A DNA stretch of 64,000 bases from Peribacillus frigoritolerans_B (GCF_044762665.1 NZ_JBIWES010000004.1:1-64000); one strand, 5' to 3'. Positions 45,176 through 53,464 are shown, counted from the first letter of the stretch. The notes: a model not told the origin generated them from the sequence alone. A program made the numbers and translations.

Positions 45176-45890
45176 ATGGTTCAGTCCAAAATTCCAGTTG
45201 AGTTCGTAAAAAAAATTAATTGCTGGAACGCTATATGACATTATTTTTGCGACGGTAAAAAGTATGTAGTGAAATGAACTAGTAATTGAGTATGTGAGCA
45301 GTATATTAGCAATGTTACTTCCCTTCCCTTTTGTCCCCTTCGGACTAGTGTATACCCAAGACGCAATCATAAGTATATTCCTAACAAATTAAGTTCAGGA
45401 TGCCAATCTATGTGTTTATTAATCGAAAACAGTATTGTACTAGATGAAATATTTAAAGCTTTTGCATCAAAGACGTAAGAAAATCACAATATGCTTACCG
45501 ATTGGTGGTATTCGATCTTTAGGTGAATAAAATCGATTAAACCATAAATATTTTCCTTCTAATTCAGCTTAGTAAAGGCGGCTTTTTTTATCCTAACATG
45601 TTTTCCTAGTGGACTCAGTGGTCTGCAAAAACGCTTTCTCAGAAACTGAATCCTTTATCAACAAACGTACCCATGGGGGCCTTCTCCATGCTAAATGAAC
45701 ATCATTTGGATAAAAAATTTTATCCCTTCCAGTACGAATTAACTATGAAGTTACCCAATCCATCCCTGTAGAGTGGGGAGTCTCGAAGGAGGAAAGTGAA
45801 GTACAGTACAAATTCCTTTTGGAACAGAAAAAGTCATTTATCGAACCCTATAACCAATTTCATCAATCAATGCGGAAGCAATATGGTTAA
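45176..45890 (+). pseudogene. Decayed HipA-like kinase gene, tandem copy
   Basis: Nearly the whole length can be aligned to the intact gene at 45954. The start reads IPVEFVKKINCWNAI, stop, HYFCDGKKYVVK (intact: YPVRYVQTLRGGTAHVILFSDGKEYVVK). Then come LLPFPFVPFGLVYTQD, VVFDL-stop-VNKID, WTQWSAKTLSQ and VEWGVSKEESEVQYKFLLEQ. Several in-frame stops and at least two frameshifts are present. The copy sits between the glycosyltransferase and its intact paralog. Confidence 0.82.
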
Positions 45891-45953
45891 TAAAAAAGCT
45901 AAGGTGAAAATGAAAAAGAGCTAGACAAATATTTTTAAAGGAGACAAAGTGAT

Positions 45954-46742
45954 ATGACAAAATATCCAGTTCGATATGTACAAACATTAAGGGGGGGAAC
46001 TGCACATGTCATTCTTTTCAGCGATGGTAAAGAATATGTCGTGAAGTGGTTCGATACTAAGAAAGGAAGAGAAAAGGAAGTGGTCAATGAATACCTTATC
46101 GGCAAATTGGCAGAGCTCCTTTCCCTTCCCGTAATCCCATTTGATCTTGTATATATACCGGAAGAATTCATAAAGAAAACTCCTGAATTACAATCCACTA
46201 AACACAACTATAGTTCTGGATACCAATATGGCTGTGTTTTTATTAAAAACAGTACAGTTTTCGAGAATGTTAGAGAAAATCCTCCCACTAAGACGGATGT
46301 TAAAAACCGAGATATGCTTGCCGGTATAACGGTATTCGACCAATGGGTGAATAACTCTGACCGTGGTACGATGAATGTCATTTTGGAAAATCTCAGTGAT
46401 GGCGGCTATTATGTCCATATGATTGATCATGGCAGAGTTTTTCCAGGACGCTACCAATGGTCTGCTCAAACGCTAAGTGAAACACCGGTATATAACTACC
46501 ATTGGCCTTTTTATAAATGGGCCTTCTCTCTTCTCAATGATCACAAAGAGCTTACATCGTTTATAGAAAAAATAGTGAAATTGCCGAACAAATCGATCTA
46601 TCAAGTGATCGAATCCATCCCTAAAGAGTGGAATGTGAAAACGAAGGATAGAGAAGCTCTCTACAAGTTTCTTTTAGAACAGAAAAATAAATTGCCTGAT
46701 ATCGTTGAACGTATCATCCAGCATCATAGCAATCCAAAATAA
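45954..46742 (+). CDS. HipA-like kinase-domain protein
   Basis: A 262-aa protein resembling the stand-alone HipA-like kinase family rather than full HipA toxins. Candidate residues are Lys31 (EYVVKWF) for ATP, Asp136 and Asn141 in NNSDRGTMN for catalysis, and Asp158 in MIDHGRVF for metal. There is no HipB-type antitoxin gene next to it, and a second, decayed copy lies just upstream. A role with the neighbouring glycan genes is inferred from position only. It ends at a terminator shared with the convergent kinase-fold gene. Confidence 0.78.
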   Translation: MTKYPVRYVQTLRGGTAHVILFSDGKEYVVKWFDTKKGREKEVVNEYLIGKLAELLSLPVIPFDLVYIPEEFIKKTPELQSTKHNYSSGYQYGCVFIKNSTVFENVRENPPTKTDVKNRDMLAGITVFDQWVNNSDRGTMNVILENLSDGGYYVHMIDHGRVFPGRYQWSAQTLSETPVYNYHWPFYKWAFSLLNDHKELTSFIEKIVKLPNKSIYQVIESIPKEWNVKTKDREALYKFLLEQKNKLPDIVERIIQHHSNPK

Positions 46743-46760
46743 CGCTGGTTTCTTCCACAG

Positions 46761-46804
46761 AAAAAAGTAACTCCTTATTTGCTTTAAAGGAGTTACTTTT
46801 TTTA
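46761..46804. terminator. Bidirectional terminator between convergent kinase-type genes
   Basis: AAAGTAACTCCTT pairs with AAAGGAGTTACTTT, with A- and T-runs on both sides. It serves the HipA-like gene and the convergent kinase-fold gene. Confidence 0.75.
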
Positions 46805-46805
46805 T

Positions 46806-47375
46806 TTATAAATCTTTCCATTCCATATAGGATTCGGGATCCAATTCTTTTAATTCTTCCAAAAACAATGGTAATAGACCCAACTTTTTTAAGCCTTTGA
46901 ATATCAACTCTGGCCTGTTTCGAATCCTTGTATAGGAGCTATAATGATCTATTACTTTTAATTCCTCTCCCTTAGTTACAATAATGTGGCGCAAATCGGC
47001 ATCCAATCTGGTAAACTTTAAACGCTTCATTTCTTTTAGCACAAAAAGAATTTGCCTCATCAATTTTTCGGATAGGATCCCTCCAGATTCTAAATATTGA
47101 AATAAAGTTGGCCCTTCAAGATATTCCATAATAATATAGTTATGCCCCACCTCATAAAGCCGTGGAATAGTGGGAGACTCCTGTGCAATTTTTAATACAT
47201 TCCCCTCTTTAGCCGCATATTCTGGTTTTGCACAAATTTTCACACATTTGTCTGAAGAAATTTTAAAAACGGCCCCTTGCGCCCCCTTTCCAATCAGCGA
47301 AAACGACGTTGGATTTTTTATTACATTTACTTTTTTAATTCCTTCAGTAACACAGATGGATTTAAAGTCCTCCAC
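46806..47375 (-). CDS. YrzF-like kinase-fold protein
   Basis: A 189-aa single kinase-like domain. The glycine loop is GKGAQGAVF, with Lys45 in CVKICA, a catalytic-position Asp125 in LDADLRHI and a metal-position Asp143 in VIDHY. As in its paralogs the loop Asn is replaced by His. It starts at GTG with AAAGGAG upstream. The similarity over the full length to each half of the 34802 protein shows that one ancestral domain was multiplied in this region. Its substrate is unknown; relatives in Bacillus are annotated as Ser/Thr kinase-like. Confidence 0.78.
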   Translation of the reverse strand: MEDFKSICVTEGIKKVNVIKNPTSFSLIGKGAQGAVFKISSDKCVKICAKPEYAAKEGNVLKIAQESPTIPRLYEVGHNYIIMEYLEGPTLFQYLESGGILSEKLMRQILFVLKEMKRLKFTRLDADLRHIIVTKGEELKVIDHYSSYTRIRNRPELIFKGLKKLGLLPLFLEELKELDPESYMEWKDL

Positions 47376-47390
47376 TTTACATCACTCCTT

Positions 47391-47795
47391 TACATACCCT
47401 ATCGTACTATTACTTTTTATCCTTTGTTTCTTTATCTCTAAGATTCTTGAACAGCTCCGTACTGCTGATAATTGGTGACGAACCTCTGCCCCTTTATCAT
47501 TGTGACACATTCTGAAAGTAAACGTCTTCCATTAATGATTTATAGGGTTGAAAGAATAGCTTAATAAAAACAGTTTTTGTAAAAGCCCTTCTATAATAAA
47601 AGGGGATTTTAGTGAAAATACAAATCTAGACAAAGAGACTGGTTCATAGTGTGTGCTTACTATATTTTATGTAAAAAATAAAAGTTTGCTATAGTCAAGC
47701 GCCAGTTCATCCAGTAATTTTTACTGGACGACCTCATGATACGAAGCATTGTTAGCGGGTAGCGGAAATAAGAAACAGTTATATAACAATGTTCA
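47391..47795. other. Intergenic stretch upstream of the prolyl hydroxylase
   Basis: No gene seen. A hairpin TCCAGTAA/TTACTGGA lies at about 47713-47732. Confidence 0.35.
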
Positions 47796-47825
47796 TGGTA
47801 TAATCAAAATAGGAAAACGCTTACA
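47796..47825 (+). promoter_or_regulatory. Extended -10 promoter with cre-like site
   Basis: TGGTATAAT is an extended -10 element. Eight nt further on, GGAAAACGCTTACA (47812-47825) matches the CcpA cre consensus TGWAANCGNTNWCA at 13 of 14 positions. A cre at this position would repress the prolyl hydroxylase gene when preferred sugars are present. Confidence 0.55.
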
Positions 47826-47880
47826 GAGATAATTTAAACTAATGGTTCAGAAAATTCATTCTTTTGGGAGTCGATGAAAG

Positions 47881-48534
47881 TTGACAGTGGATAATAAAAT
47901 AAGTAAAGAACAAACTATTTTTAATCATAATGGAAATAAAATCAAAACGGAAGACAGAGAAATTAATGTAATTGCTAGACTAGAAGAACCTCTAATTGTA
48001 GTTTTAGGAAACGTTTTGAGTGACGAAGAATGTGACGGACTTATTGAATTGTCAAAAGACAAAATGCATCGTTCCAAAATTGGGGTTACGCACGAAGTAA
48101 ATGAATTAAGAACAAGCAGCAGCATGTTTTTTCAAGAAAATGAATATGACATCATTACCAAAATTGAAAAAAGGATATCAACAATCATGAATATACCCAT
48201 TGAACATGGAGAAGGTATTCAAATTCTTAAATACACTCCAGGACAAGAGTATAAAGCTCATTTTGATTTTTTTACATCTTCAAGTATAGCAGCAAAAAAT
48301 AATAGAATTAGCACAATCATCTTGTACTTAAATGATGTGGAGCATGGTGGGGAAACTTTTTTTCCGAAACTGAATTTTTCAGTGTCACCGAGTAAGGGAA
48401 TGGCTGTGTACTTCGAATATTTCTACAACGATAATAACCTAAACGAACTAACTTTACATGGTGGAGCGCCAGTTATCACTGGTGAAAAATGGGTTGCAAC
48501 ACAATGGATGAGGAGACAAAAAAATCTCTTATAA
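47881..48534 (+). CDS. Prolyl 4-hydroxylase-like 2-oxoglutarate/Fe(II) oxygenase
   Basis: A 217-aa 2-oxoglutarate-dependent dioxygenase of the prolyl 4-hydroxylase alpha type. The Fe(II) ligands His127 and Asp129 (YKAHFDFF) and His193 (LTLHGGAPV) are present, with Lys203 (TGEKWVATQW) for 2-oxoglutarate. It matches in size the B. anthracis enzyme that binds collagen-like proline peptides. The start is TTG 47881 with GGGAG about 9 nt upstream. It is a lone gene; the substrate may be a Gly-X-Y surface protein elsewhere in the genome (inference). Confidence 0.9.
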   Translation: MTVDNKISKEQTIFNHNGNKIKTEDREINVIARLEEPLIVVLGNVLSDEECDGLIELSKDKMHRSKIGVTHEVNELRTSSSMFFQENEYDIITKIEKRISTIMNIPIEHGEGIQILKYTPGQEYKAHFDFFTSSSIAAKNNRISTIILYLNDVEHGGETFFPKLNFSVSPSKGMAVYFEYFYNDNNLNELTLHGGAPVITGEKWVATQWMRRQKNLL

Positions 48535-48779
48535 TGTGTAAACGATAGACTTTATAAGCCTCAATATTAGGTGCCAAATAAACTATGGCACCTATTGTTC
48601 ATTTGGAATCTGTTTTATTTAAAATGTCCACACGAAAAAGTCAAAATAAAAATGTTCCCTTGAAGTCCAAAATTTCCGGGAGGTCTTTACCCTAAACAAT
48701 CAATTCGTTTCAAAACATACTATTGCCCTAGAATTTTTAAGTTTGATAAAAAAATACTTTGTTTGTATTTAATCACTAT

Positions 48780-49559
48780 TCATTTACCTTTGATGCTCTT
48801 TCTAAAATCATCGTAATCAGTCTTTATGTAATGAAAAACCTTTGCGTTGCCATTATGGTCTGGATGAGTTATTTTTAATAACCCTTTATATTCAGCCAAC
48901 ACTTCTTTATTGCTCGCCATTTTAGAAAGCCCTAACTTTTTACTATAATCATTTGATTGAGCAGCGGAGTCCATATTGTAATTGTTTCTGATGTTTTCCT
49001 TTAATTTTATCAATTCATTACGTAATTCAATATTTTCTTTCAATAAATCCTTAGTTTCATTTTGCAATTCACTTTTCTCATTCTTTAGTATGGCAACTTC
49101 CTTTTTGAACATATCCCTTTGCTGAATCAATATTCTTTTTGCAGTCTCATGAAGTTCTTCGATTCCTTCTATATGCTTATCTTGAGCTTGTATTTTCAAT
49201 TTTAATCGGTGTATGATTTCGTCCTTGTTTTTATCTATAAAATCATTTATAGCCAGCTTTGAATCTGTTTCATCGCTTATGTATACAGTGCTCCTCTTTC
49301 CGTTGCCCGCATTTTTAATCTTACCTTCTTGAAGCCAGCGCCTTACAGTCTGTATGCTATTACTTTCTGTTATTCCTGCATCTTTTAACATTTCAAATGC
49401 TTGGTCTGTGTCATCCATTATGTATCCGGTTTTTCTATTCACGCTTCCTCCCTCATATTTAATCTTACCTTCACGAAGCCAGCGTCTAACAGTTTGTATG
49501 CTGCTGCTTTCTGATACTCCTGCATCCTTTAACAGGTAGAAAGCTTGATCTGTGTTCAC
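48780..49559 (-). CDS. J-domain protein with tandem MerR-like HTH repeats
   Basis: A 259-aa protein of unusual layout. Two tandem repeats of about 48 residues each hold a MerR-like helix-turn-helix (SIQTVRRWLREGKIK and SIQTVRRWLQEGKIK). A coiled coil lies at about 125-205, and the C-terminal 55 residues look like a divergent J-domain with the HPD motif in KITHPDHNGNAKVF. It could bind DNA and recruit DnaK. The start is GTG 49559, after AAGGGGGAAG; the longer frame has no ribosome site. Function is not known. Confidence 0.75.
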   Translation of the reverse strand: MNTDQAFYLLKDAGVSESSSIQTVRRWLREGKIKYEGGSVNRKTGYIMDDTDQAFEMLKDAGITESNSIQTVRRWLQEGKIKNAGNGKRSTVYISDETDSKLAINDFIDKNKDEIIHRLKLKIQAQDKHIEGIEELHETAKRILIQQRDMFKKEVAILKNEKSELQNETKDLLKENIELRNELIKLKENIRNNYNMDSAAQSNDYSKKLGLSKMASNKEVLAEYKGLLKITHPDHNGNAKVFHYIKTDYDDFRKSIKGK

Positions 49560-50024
49560 GTTGTTCCACTTCCCCCTTATTACGCAATGAAATGCCACTT
49601 CGAATGATTAGCCTATTAAAAGGAATATTTTTTTATACACTATGCGGCTAATATGACTGCCAATGTTTTAAATAATAGCATAGCCATATTCTAAACAAAG
49701 AACAAACAGATGAAGAATATATGACGAATATCACAGAGAGATAACGATAAGATATCAAAGTTAAAGTGTGGAACCAGAAAAAATTATCGGAAACTATGTA
49801 ATCATGATATCCATGGTGGAATTGGTTATTAGGAGCAATATAAATACTTTCAAATTGAATCCATGGTCAAGGGACAGTGTGAAGAATACGCAGAAAGGGG
49901 TATTTGGAACTTTTCTGAATGCCATATTACATAGACGTCAATTCACCTTAAATACTATGCTACCGTGTGGAGTGAACTTTGGCAGCATAGTAAATGCGAT
50001 GAGGTATCATATATACTAATATTA
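49560..50024. other. Stretch without a supported gene
   Basis: An 83-codon plus-strand frame (49768-50019) ends just before a hairpin but has no ribosome site or recognised motif. Confidence 0.35.
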
Positions 50025-50066
50025 AAAATCCCAATCTCTCAGTGATATAAATGAGAAATTGGGTTT
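50025..50066. terminator. Terminator, probably of the VOC gene
   Basis: AAAATCCCAAT and ATTGGGTTTT pair, extended by TCTC/GAGA, with T-runs on both strands. It lies about 75 nt past the VOC gene stop. Confidence 0.6.
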
Positions 50067-50139
50067 TATTTATTCAACAAAATACAGTTGCAACTAAAAG
50101 TAACCAAGGTAGCAGCTGTTATTATTTAACTAGGGAAAA

Positions 50140-50565
50140 TTATTGTTGACCCTCTGTATAAACTTGAAAGGTTACACCGAATTTGTCTGTTACAATCCCA
50201 TAAGCGGGGCTGAAAAAAGCTTCCTGCAGCGGCATTTTCACTTCTCCGCCTTGAGACAAAGTTTCAAAGATTCGTTTTGATTTTTCAATATCGTTTATTG
50301 AAATACAGATCGTTACTTGATCTCCAGACTGACTGGTTTGACCTGGAAACGTATCGGAAAACATGAGGTCCGTTTCCCCAACCTTTAACATTGCGTGTGC
50401 CACAAGATCCTTTGCTTCTTCTGGCAGAGGAAATTCAGGGTTTTCTGGCATTTCCCCAAAAGTTTGATTAAAAAGGACTTTTGCATCCAATGCTTCTTCG
50501 TAAAATTGGATCGCTTCCTTCGCATTTCCGTTCATCATTAAATATGGAGATAATCGCATGGTCAT
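50140..50565 (-). CDS. VOC-family protein (PhnB-like)
   Basis: A 141-aa glyoxalase/bleomycin-resistance-fold protein of the PhnB-like (3-demethylubiquinone-type) subgroup. It opens with LSPYLMMNGNAKEAIQFYEEAL and has GETDLMFSDTFPG and PAYGIVTDKFGVTFQV. The metal and substrate are not known for most members. AAGGAG precedes the start. It appears monocistronic. Confidence 0.85.
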   Translation of the reverse strand: MTMRLSPYLMMNGNAKEAIQFYEEALDAKVLFNQTFGEMPENPEFPLPEEAKDLVAHAMLKVGETDLMFSDTFPGQTSQSGDQVTICISINDIEKSKRIFETLSQGGEVKMPLQEAFFSPAYGIVTDKFGVTFQVYTEGQQ

Positions 50566-50892
50566 AATTAAATAACTCCTTTTGCTTTGATTTTTTTCTT
50601 AGCTCGGGAAATTTCCAAGCTTCCTTATGAACTGACAATGGCAATAATCACTATACCATTATTACCCATGATTGTATTTTATAACACAGAACACGTGTTC
50701 GTCAATGAAAATCTACTGAAAACTTCAAATTTTTTTGTTAATATTGAATTGAAATTTCCAAGGTGGTTTGTTTGTCAAGGTATTTCACGATGATCCATTC
50801 AGGAAAACTACTATTTATCACCAAAATTTGATTTTGTTTATTATCGGTTTTTAAAATCCATGAAGCATTTCAAACAAGAACAAGGTGAAATG
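50566..50892. other. Gene-free stretch
   Basis: AT-rich, no supported gene; a 68-codon plus frame has no ribosome site. Confidence 0.35.
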
Positions 50893-50941
50893 AAAAAGGT
50901 ATGATCCCAGTAGATTACCGGTATCATACCTCAAGACTGTT
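50893..50941 (-). terminator. Terminator of the doxX-like gene
   Basis: AGGTATGAT/ATCATACCT stem followed by TTTTTCATTT on the minus strand, about 45 nt past the stop. Confidence 0.7.
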
Positions 50942-50982
50942 TAAAAAGTGTTTAATTTATTGTGATTTGGGTTTAAATCTAA

Positions 50983-51411
50983 TTAACTTGCTATCATTTC
51001 TGAATCTTGTGCTTTTTTAAGGTTTGGTAACTTAGAGTCTATAGATAGGAATCGACTTCCATTCAATAGTAGGTGAAGTGCGATAATCATAAGAACGAGA
51101 TCCAGTTCGTACCCTGAGCCTTCTCCATTCCCCAAAAAACCTGCGGGGAATTTCACATAAACAATTGCACCAGCCATGATGAATACAAGGAGAGCAGAAA
51201 TTATTCTTGTACCAAGACCAATTATTAAAGCAATTCCTCCAACCAATTCAATAAAACCGACTACATAGGCCATGAATCCCGGAATTCCTATACTTTGAAA
51301 CCATCCTGAAGTGTTATCCAATCCACCTTTGAATTTTGACAGACCATGCAAGAAAAATGAAATTCCCAACATAACTCTTAATAAAAAGGTACCGATTTCA
51401 TGTTTATTCAT
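50983..51411 (-). CDS. DoxX-family membrane protein
   Basis: A 142-aa, four-helix membrane protein of the DoxX family. It starts FLLRVMLGISFFLHGLSKF and has GFIELVGGIALIIGLGTRI, both typical. Relatives are linked to quinone or thiol redox defence, but the role here is unknown. Its promoter region carries a perfect BlaI/MecI-type palindrome (51434-51456) like that in front of the blaI-type gene upstream, so the two should be co-regulated. Confidence 0.87.
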   Translation of the reverse strand: MNKHEIGTFLLRVMLGISFFLHGLSKFKGGLDNTSGWFQSIGIPGFMAYVVGFIELVGGIALIIGLGTRIISALLVFIMAGAIVYVKFPAGFLGNGEGSGYELDLVLMIIALHLLLNGSRFLSIDSKLPNLKKAQDSEMIAS

Positions 51412-51433
51412 GACACATCTCCTTTTTTTTATT

Positions 51434-51456
51434 TTACACTACAAAGTGTAGTGTAA
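51434..51456. promoter_or_regulatory. BlaI-type operator upstream of doxX-like gene
   Basis: TTACACTACA and its exact complement TGTAGTGTAA are separated by AAG. The core ACTACA-n3-TGTAGT is the binding pattern of BlaI/MecI repressors and matches the operator at 52765-52783. Confidence 0.8.
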
Positions 51457-51483
51457 TGTGGTAATAAAATCAAGTGAAAGTCA

Positions 51484-52335
51484 TCAGACAATCACTATAG
51501 TCATTCCTAACAATATAACCAAAACATAAATAGAAACAAAAATCGTGGTAGTTTCAGCCCTTAAAGGAATTGTTTTATTGGGATCAATTAATTGCTGAAG
51601 TCTATAGTTAACTGATTCATTCGAGAAATGAACAAGGACAGGAGAGGATTTATCAGTGCAACCATGTTTAATTAACTTCAATAAAGCGGCACTTATACCT
51701 AATTCGGTCCCCATTTTATTAATCGCATTTTCGTCGGCTGATAATTCACTTATTATTTTGTAATTTTTATGACACCATTTTGCCAGCGGGACAAACCATA
51801 ACGCATCTGAAATCAACTGTAAAATAAAGATTACCAATGGATCATATTTCTTTTGGTGAAAGGCTTCATGCTCCACTACCGCTTCTAGTTCATCAAAGTC
51901 CAGTAATCGAATTAAACCAGTACTGAACACAATGAAAGGGCGCCTGAAACCAAGTGTAAACGCAAGAGGCTGTTCAGCGTTCACAACTAAGATATCATTG
52001 TTGACCCGTTTGAATGTTTCATTTATATTTTTTGTCATATCAACGTTTTTTGAAAGAAAAAGCTTTTGTTTAAACCTTCTGGATAAGAAATATTGCTCTG
52101 TAACTTTAAGAAAGGTGCTCAATATACTATAGGATATTATTATACTGAGCAGTGTGACGACCACAAAGTAGTATACTGAATCTTCCTTGAATAAACTAAA
52201 ACAAAATTTTAAAAAATTAGCTTTAATATTCACACCAAAAAAGATGTGTACTAAAAACGCTCCCATTTGGCACCATACTACACAGGCAATTAAAAGACTC
52301 AGGCTTATCAAAAAATAAGACTTTCTCTTCCACAT
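51484..52335 (-). CDS. BlaR1/MecR1-like M56 membrane metalloprotease, no sensor domain
   Basis: A 283-aa membrane protease. About four helices frame a zinc metalloprotease domain with the HExxH motif HEAFH and the downstream SADENA acidic region. A cytoplasmic basic loop follows helix 2. The penicillin-binding sensor domain of true BlaR1 (about 250 more residues) is absent, so the inducer is not evidently a beta-lactam. It presumably cleaves the adjacent repressor. The start codon overlaps the repressor stop by one base. Confidence 0.87.
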   Translation of the reverse strand: MWKRKSYFLISLSLLIACVVWCQMGAFLVHIFFGVNIKANFLKFCFSLFKEDSVYYFVVVTLLSIIISYSILSTFLKVTEQYFLSRRFKQKLFLSKNVDMTKNINETFKRVNNDILVVNAEQPLAFTLGFRRPFIVFSTGLIRLLDFDELEAVVEHEAFHQKKYDPLVIFILQLISDALWFVPLAKWCHKNYKIISELSADENAINKMGTELGISAALLKLIKHGCTDKSSPVLVHFSNESVNYRLQQLIDPNKTIPLRAETTTIFVSIYVLVILLGMTIVIV

Positions 52336-52751
52336 TATAATTTATCCTTTTTTAACGATTGAATTTTTTGTTCCAATTTTTCAATTAAACCTTGGTCAGC
52401 GTCTTTCATGGCATCCAGCATATGGCTGATGACCGCCCCACCAAATTCATCCAGCAAGTTCTCAGTCAGTTTCTTTGACTGCTCTTCTAAAAACTCCTCT
52501 TTGGACTGCACCGGGCGAAATAATGAAAGCCTTCCTTCAGACCTCTTTTCAAGAAAGCCTTTTTCAACTAAACGATTCATGACGGTCATTACCGTGTTGA
52601 AATTGATAGGTTTGTCAAGTTCCAATGATTGTTGAACCGCTTTAATGCTTTGTTCATCTTTATCCCATAAATATTCCATGATATTAGCTTCCAATGGACC
52701 AAAGAAACGATTCAGTCCAACTTCATCATATTTAAAATTTTTAATATTCAT
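52335..52751 (-). CDS. BlaI/MecI-family repressor
   Basis: A 138-aa winged-helix repressor. The DNA-binding domain covers about 10-85 (FFGPLEANIMEYLWD and NFNTVMTVMNRLVEKGFL), and a C-terminal dimerisation helix about 90-138. The ATG at 52751 follows GGAGGTG. A perfect 19-bp palindrome lies 14 nt upstream, so it represses itself and the protease; the doxX-like gene has a second operator. No beta-lactamase is nearby. Confidence 0.92.
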   Translation of the reverse strand: MNIKNFKYDEVGLNRFFGPLEANIMEYLWDKDEQSIKAVQQSLELDKPINFNTVMTVMNRLVEKGFLEKRSEGRLSLFRPVQSKEEFLEEQSKKLTENLLDEFGGAVISHMLDAMKDADQGLIEKLEQKIQSLKKDKL

Positions 52752-52764
52752 CCTGTCCCACCTC

Positions 52765-52783
52765 CCACTACAAATTGTAGTGG
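52765..52783. promoter_or_regulatory. BlaI-type operator, autoregulatory
   Basis: CCACTACAAATTGTAGTGG is a perfect palindrome around a central A, immediately upstream of the repressor's ribosome site. Confidence 0.85.
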
Positions 52784-52821
52784 AAATCACCTCTACAATC
52801 AAGTTTCATCTGGAAAATTAG

Positions 52822-52962
52822 AACGTTGATATCCACTCCAGGCGCTCGGCTCGCTTTCCGCTTGCGGTCCGGGAGCCTCCTCAGAACTCCTTACGCGAGT
52901 GGGGTCTCCATTGGACTCGGTTTTCCCGCAGGAGTCTCGAACACCCGCTCCAATCAACGGAA
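52822..52962 (-). repeat. Dispersed Bacillaceae intergenic repeat
   Basis: A roughly 140-bp GC-rich block in an AT-rich setting, with ends CGTTGAT and ATCAACG. Inside are CCGGGAGCCTCCTC, GGGGTCTCCATTGGACTCGG and TTTTCCCGCAGGAGTCTCGA. I recognise it as a structured repeat found between genes in many Bacillus-group genomes; this is from memory. The function is unknown. Confidence 0.65.
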
Positions 52963-53180
52963 ACGTTTATAAATGAAAACTGCGGGCAAACTGGCTTTTC
53001 TTCGAGTTTGACTACAGTCTGAAAGCCTCGGCTTTTGCAGGCATGCTTCAATAATCAATAGTAATCCTTTGGCCCCCTATTTCCTCAAATTTACAAATCT
53101 TTATAAAGAAGGAAGTCTGTAAATCAATTTGTGAAATTATAATGTGTCTTGAGCTTCTTTAGATAGCATTCTGAAAGGAA
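52963..53180. other. Stretch without a supported gene
   Basis: No coding or repeat signal beyond the end of the dispersed repeat. Confidence 0.3.
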
Positions 53181-53444
53181 CACACAGTACTTTCTGATCC
53201 AATTATTGGGCCAGATTATGTAGCAGCGCAGCTGGGGTATTAAGAAGCAATTTCAGAGGATTTTTTTAAGCTTACTACAAAACTTGCAGGAGGGATCCTT
53301 CAAAAATTTGCTAACTACCAAATTAATCATAGGGGATTTTTCATCTTACGAAAGATTTCCCTTTATGAGTGTAATAAAGGGAACAATGTATTTTTTGTTC
53401 CATCAGAACAAGAAGCGATTGATAAATTGTCTAAAGAACTATAA
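53181..53444 (+). pseudogene. Decayed gene tail of unknown family
   Basis: One frame reads LSDPIIGPDYVAAQLGY, a stop, then EAISEDFFKLTTKLAGGIL and on to SEQEAIDKLSKEL before a terminator (53465-53496). There is an in-frame TAA at 53241 and no start with a ribosome site. The composition is coding-like, so I take it as the 3' end of a decayed gene. I do not recognise the family. Confidence 0.4.
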
Positions 53445-53464
53445 ACATTAACAGAAAAATTCTC

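Noticed and set aside
45954..46742. Considered a HipBA toxin-antitoxin module
   Set aside because: No small HTH antitoxin gene is adjacent and the protein is much shorter than HipA; only the kinase-like core is shared.
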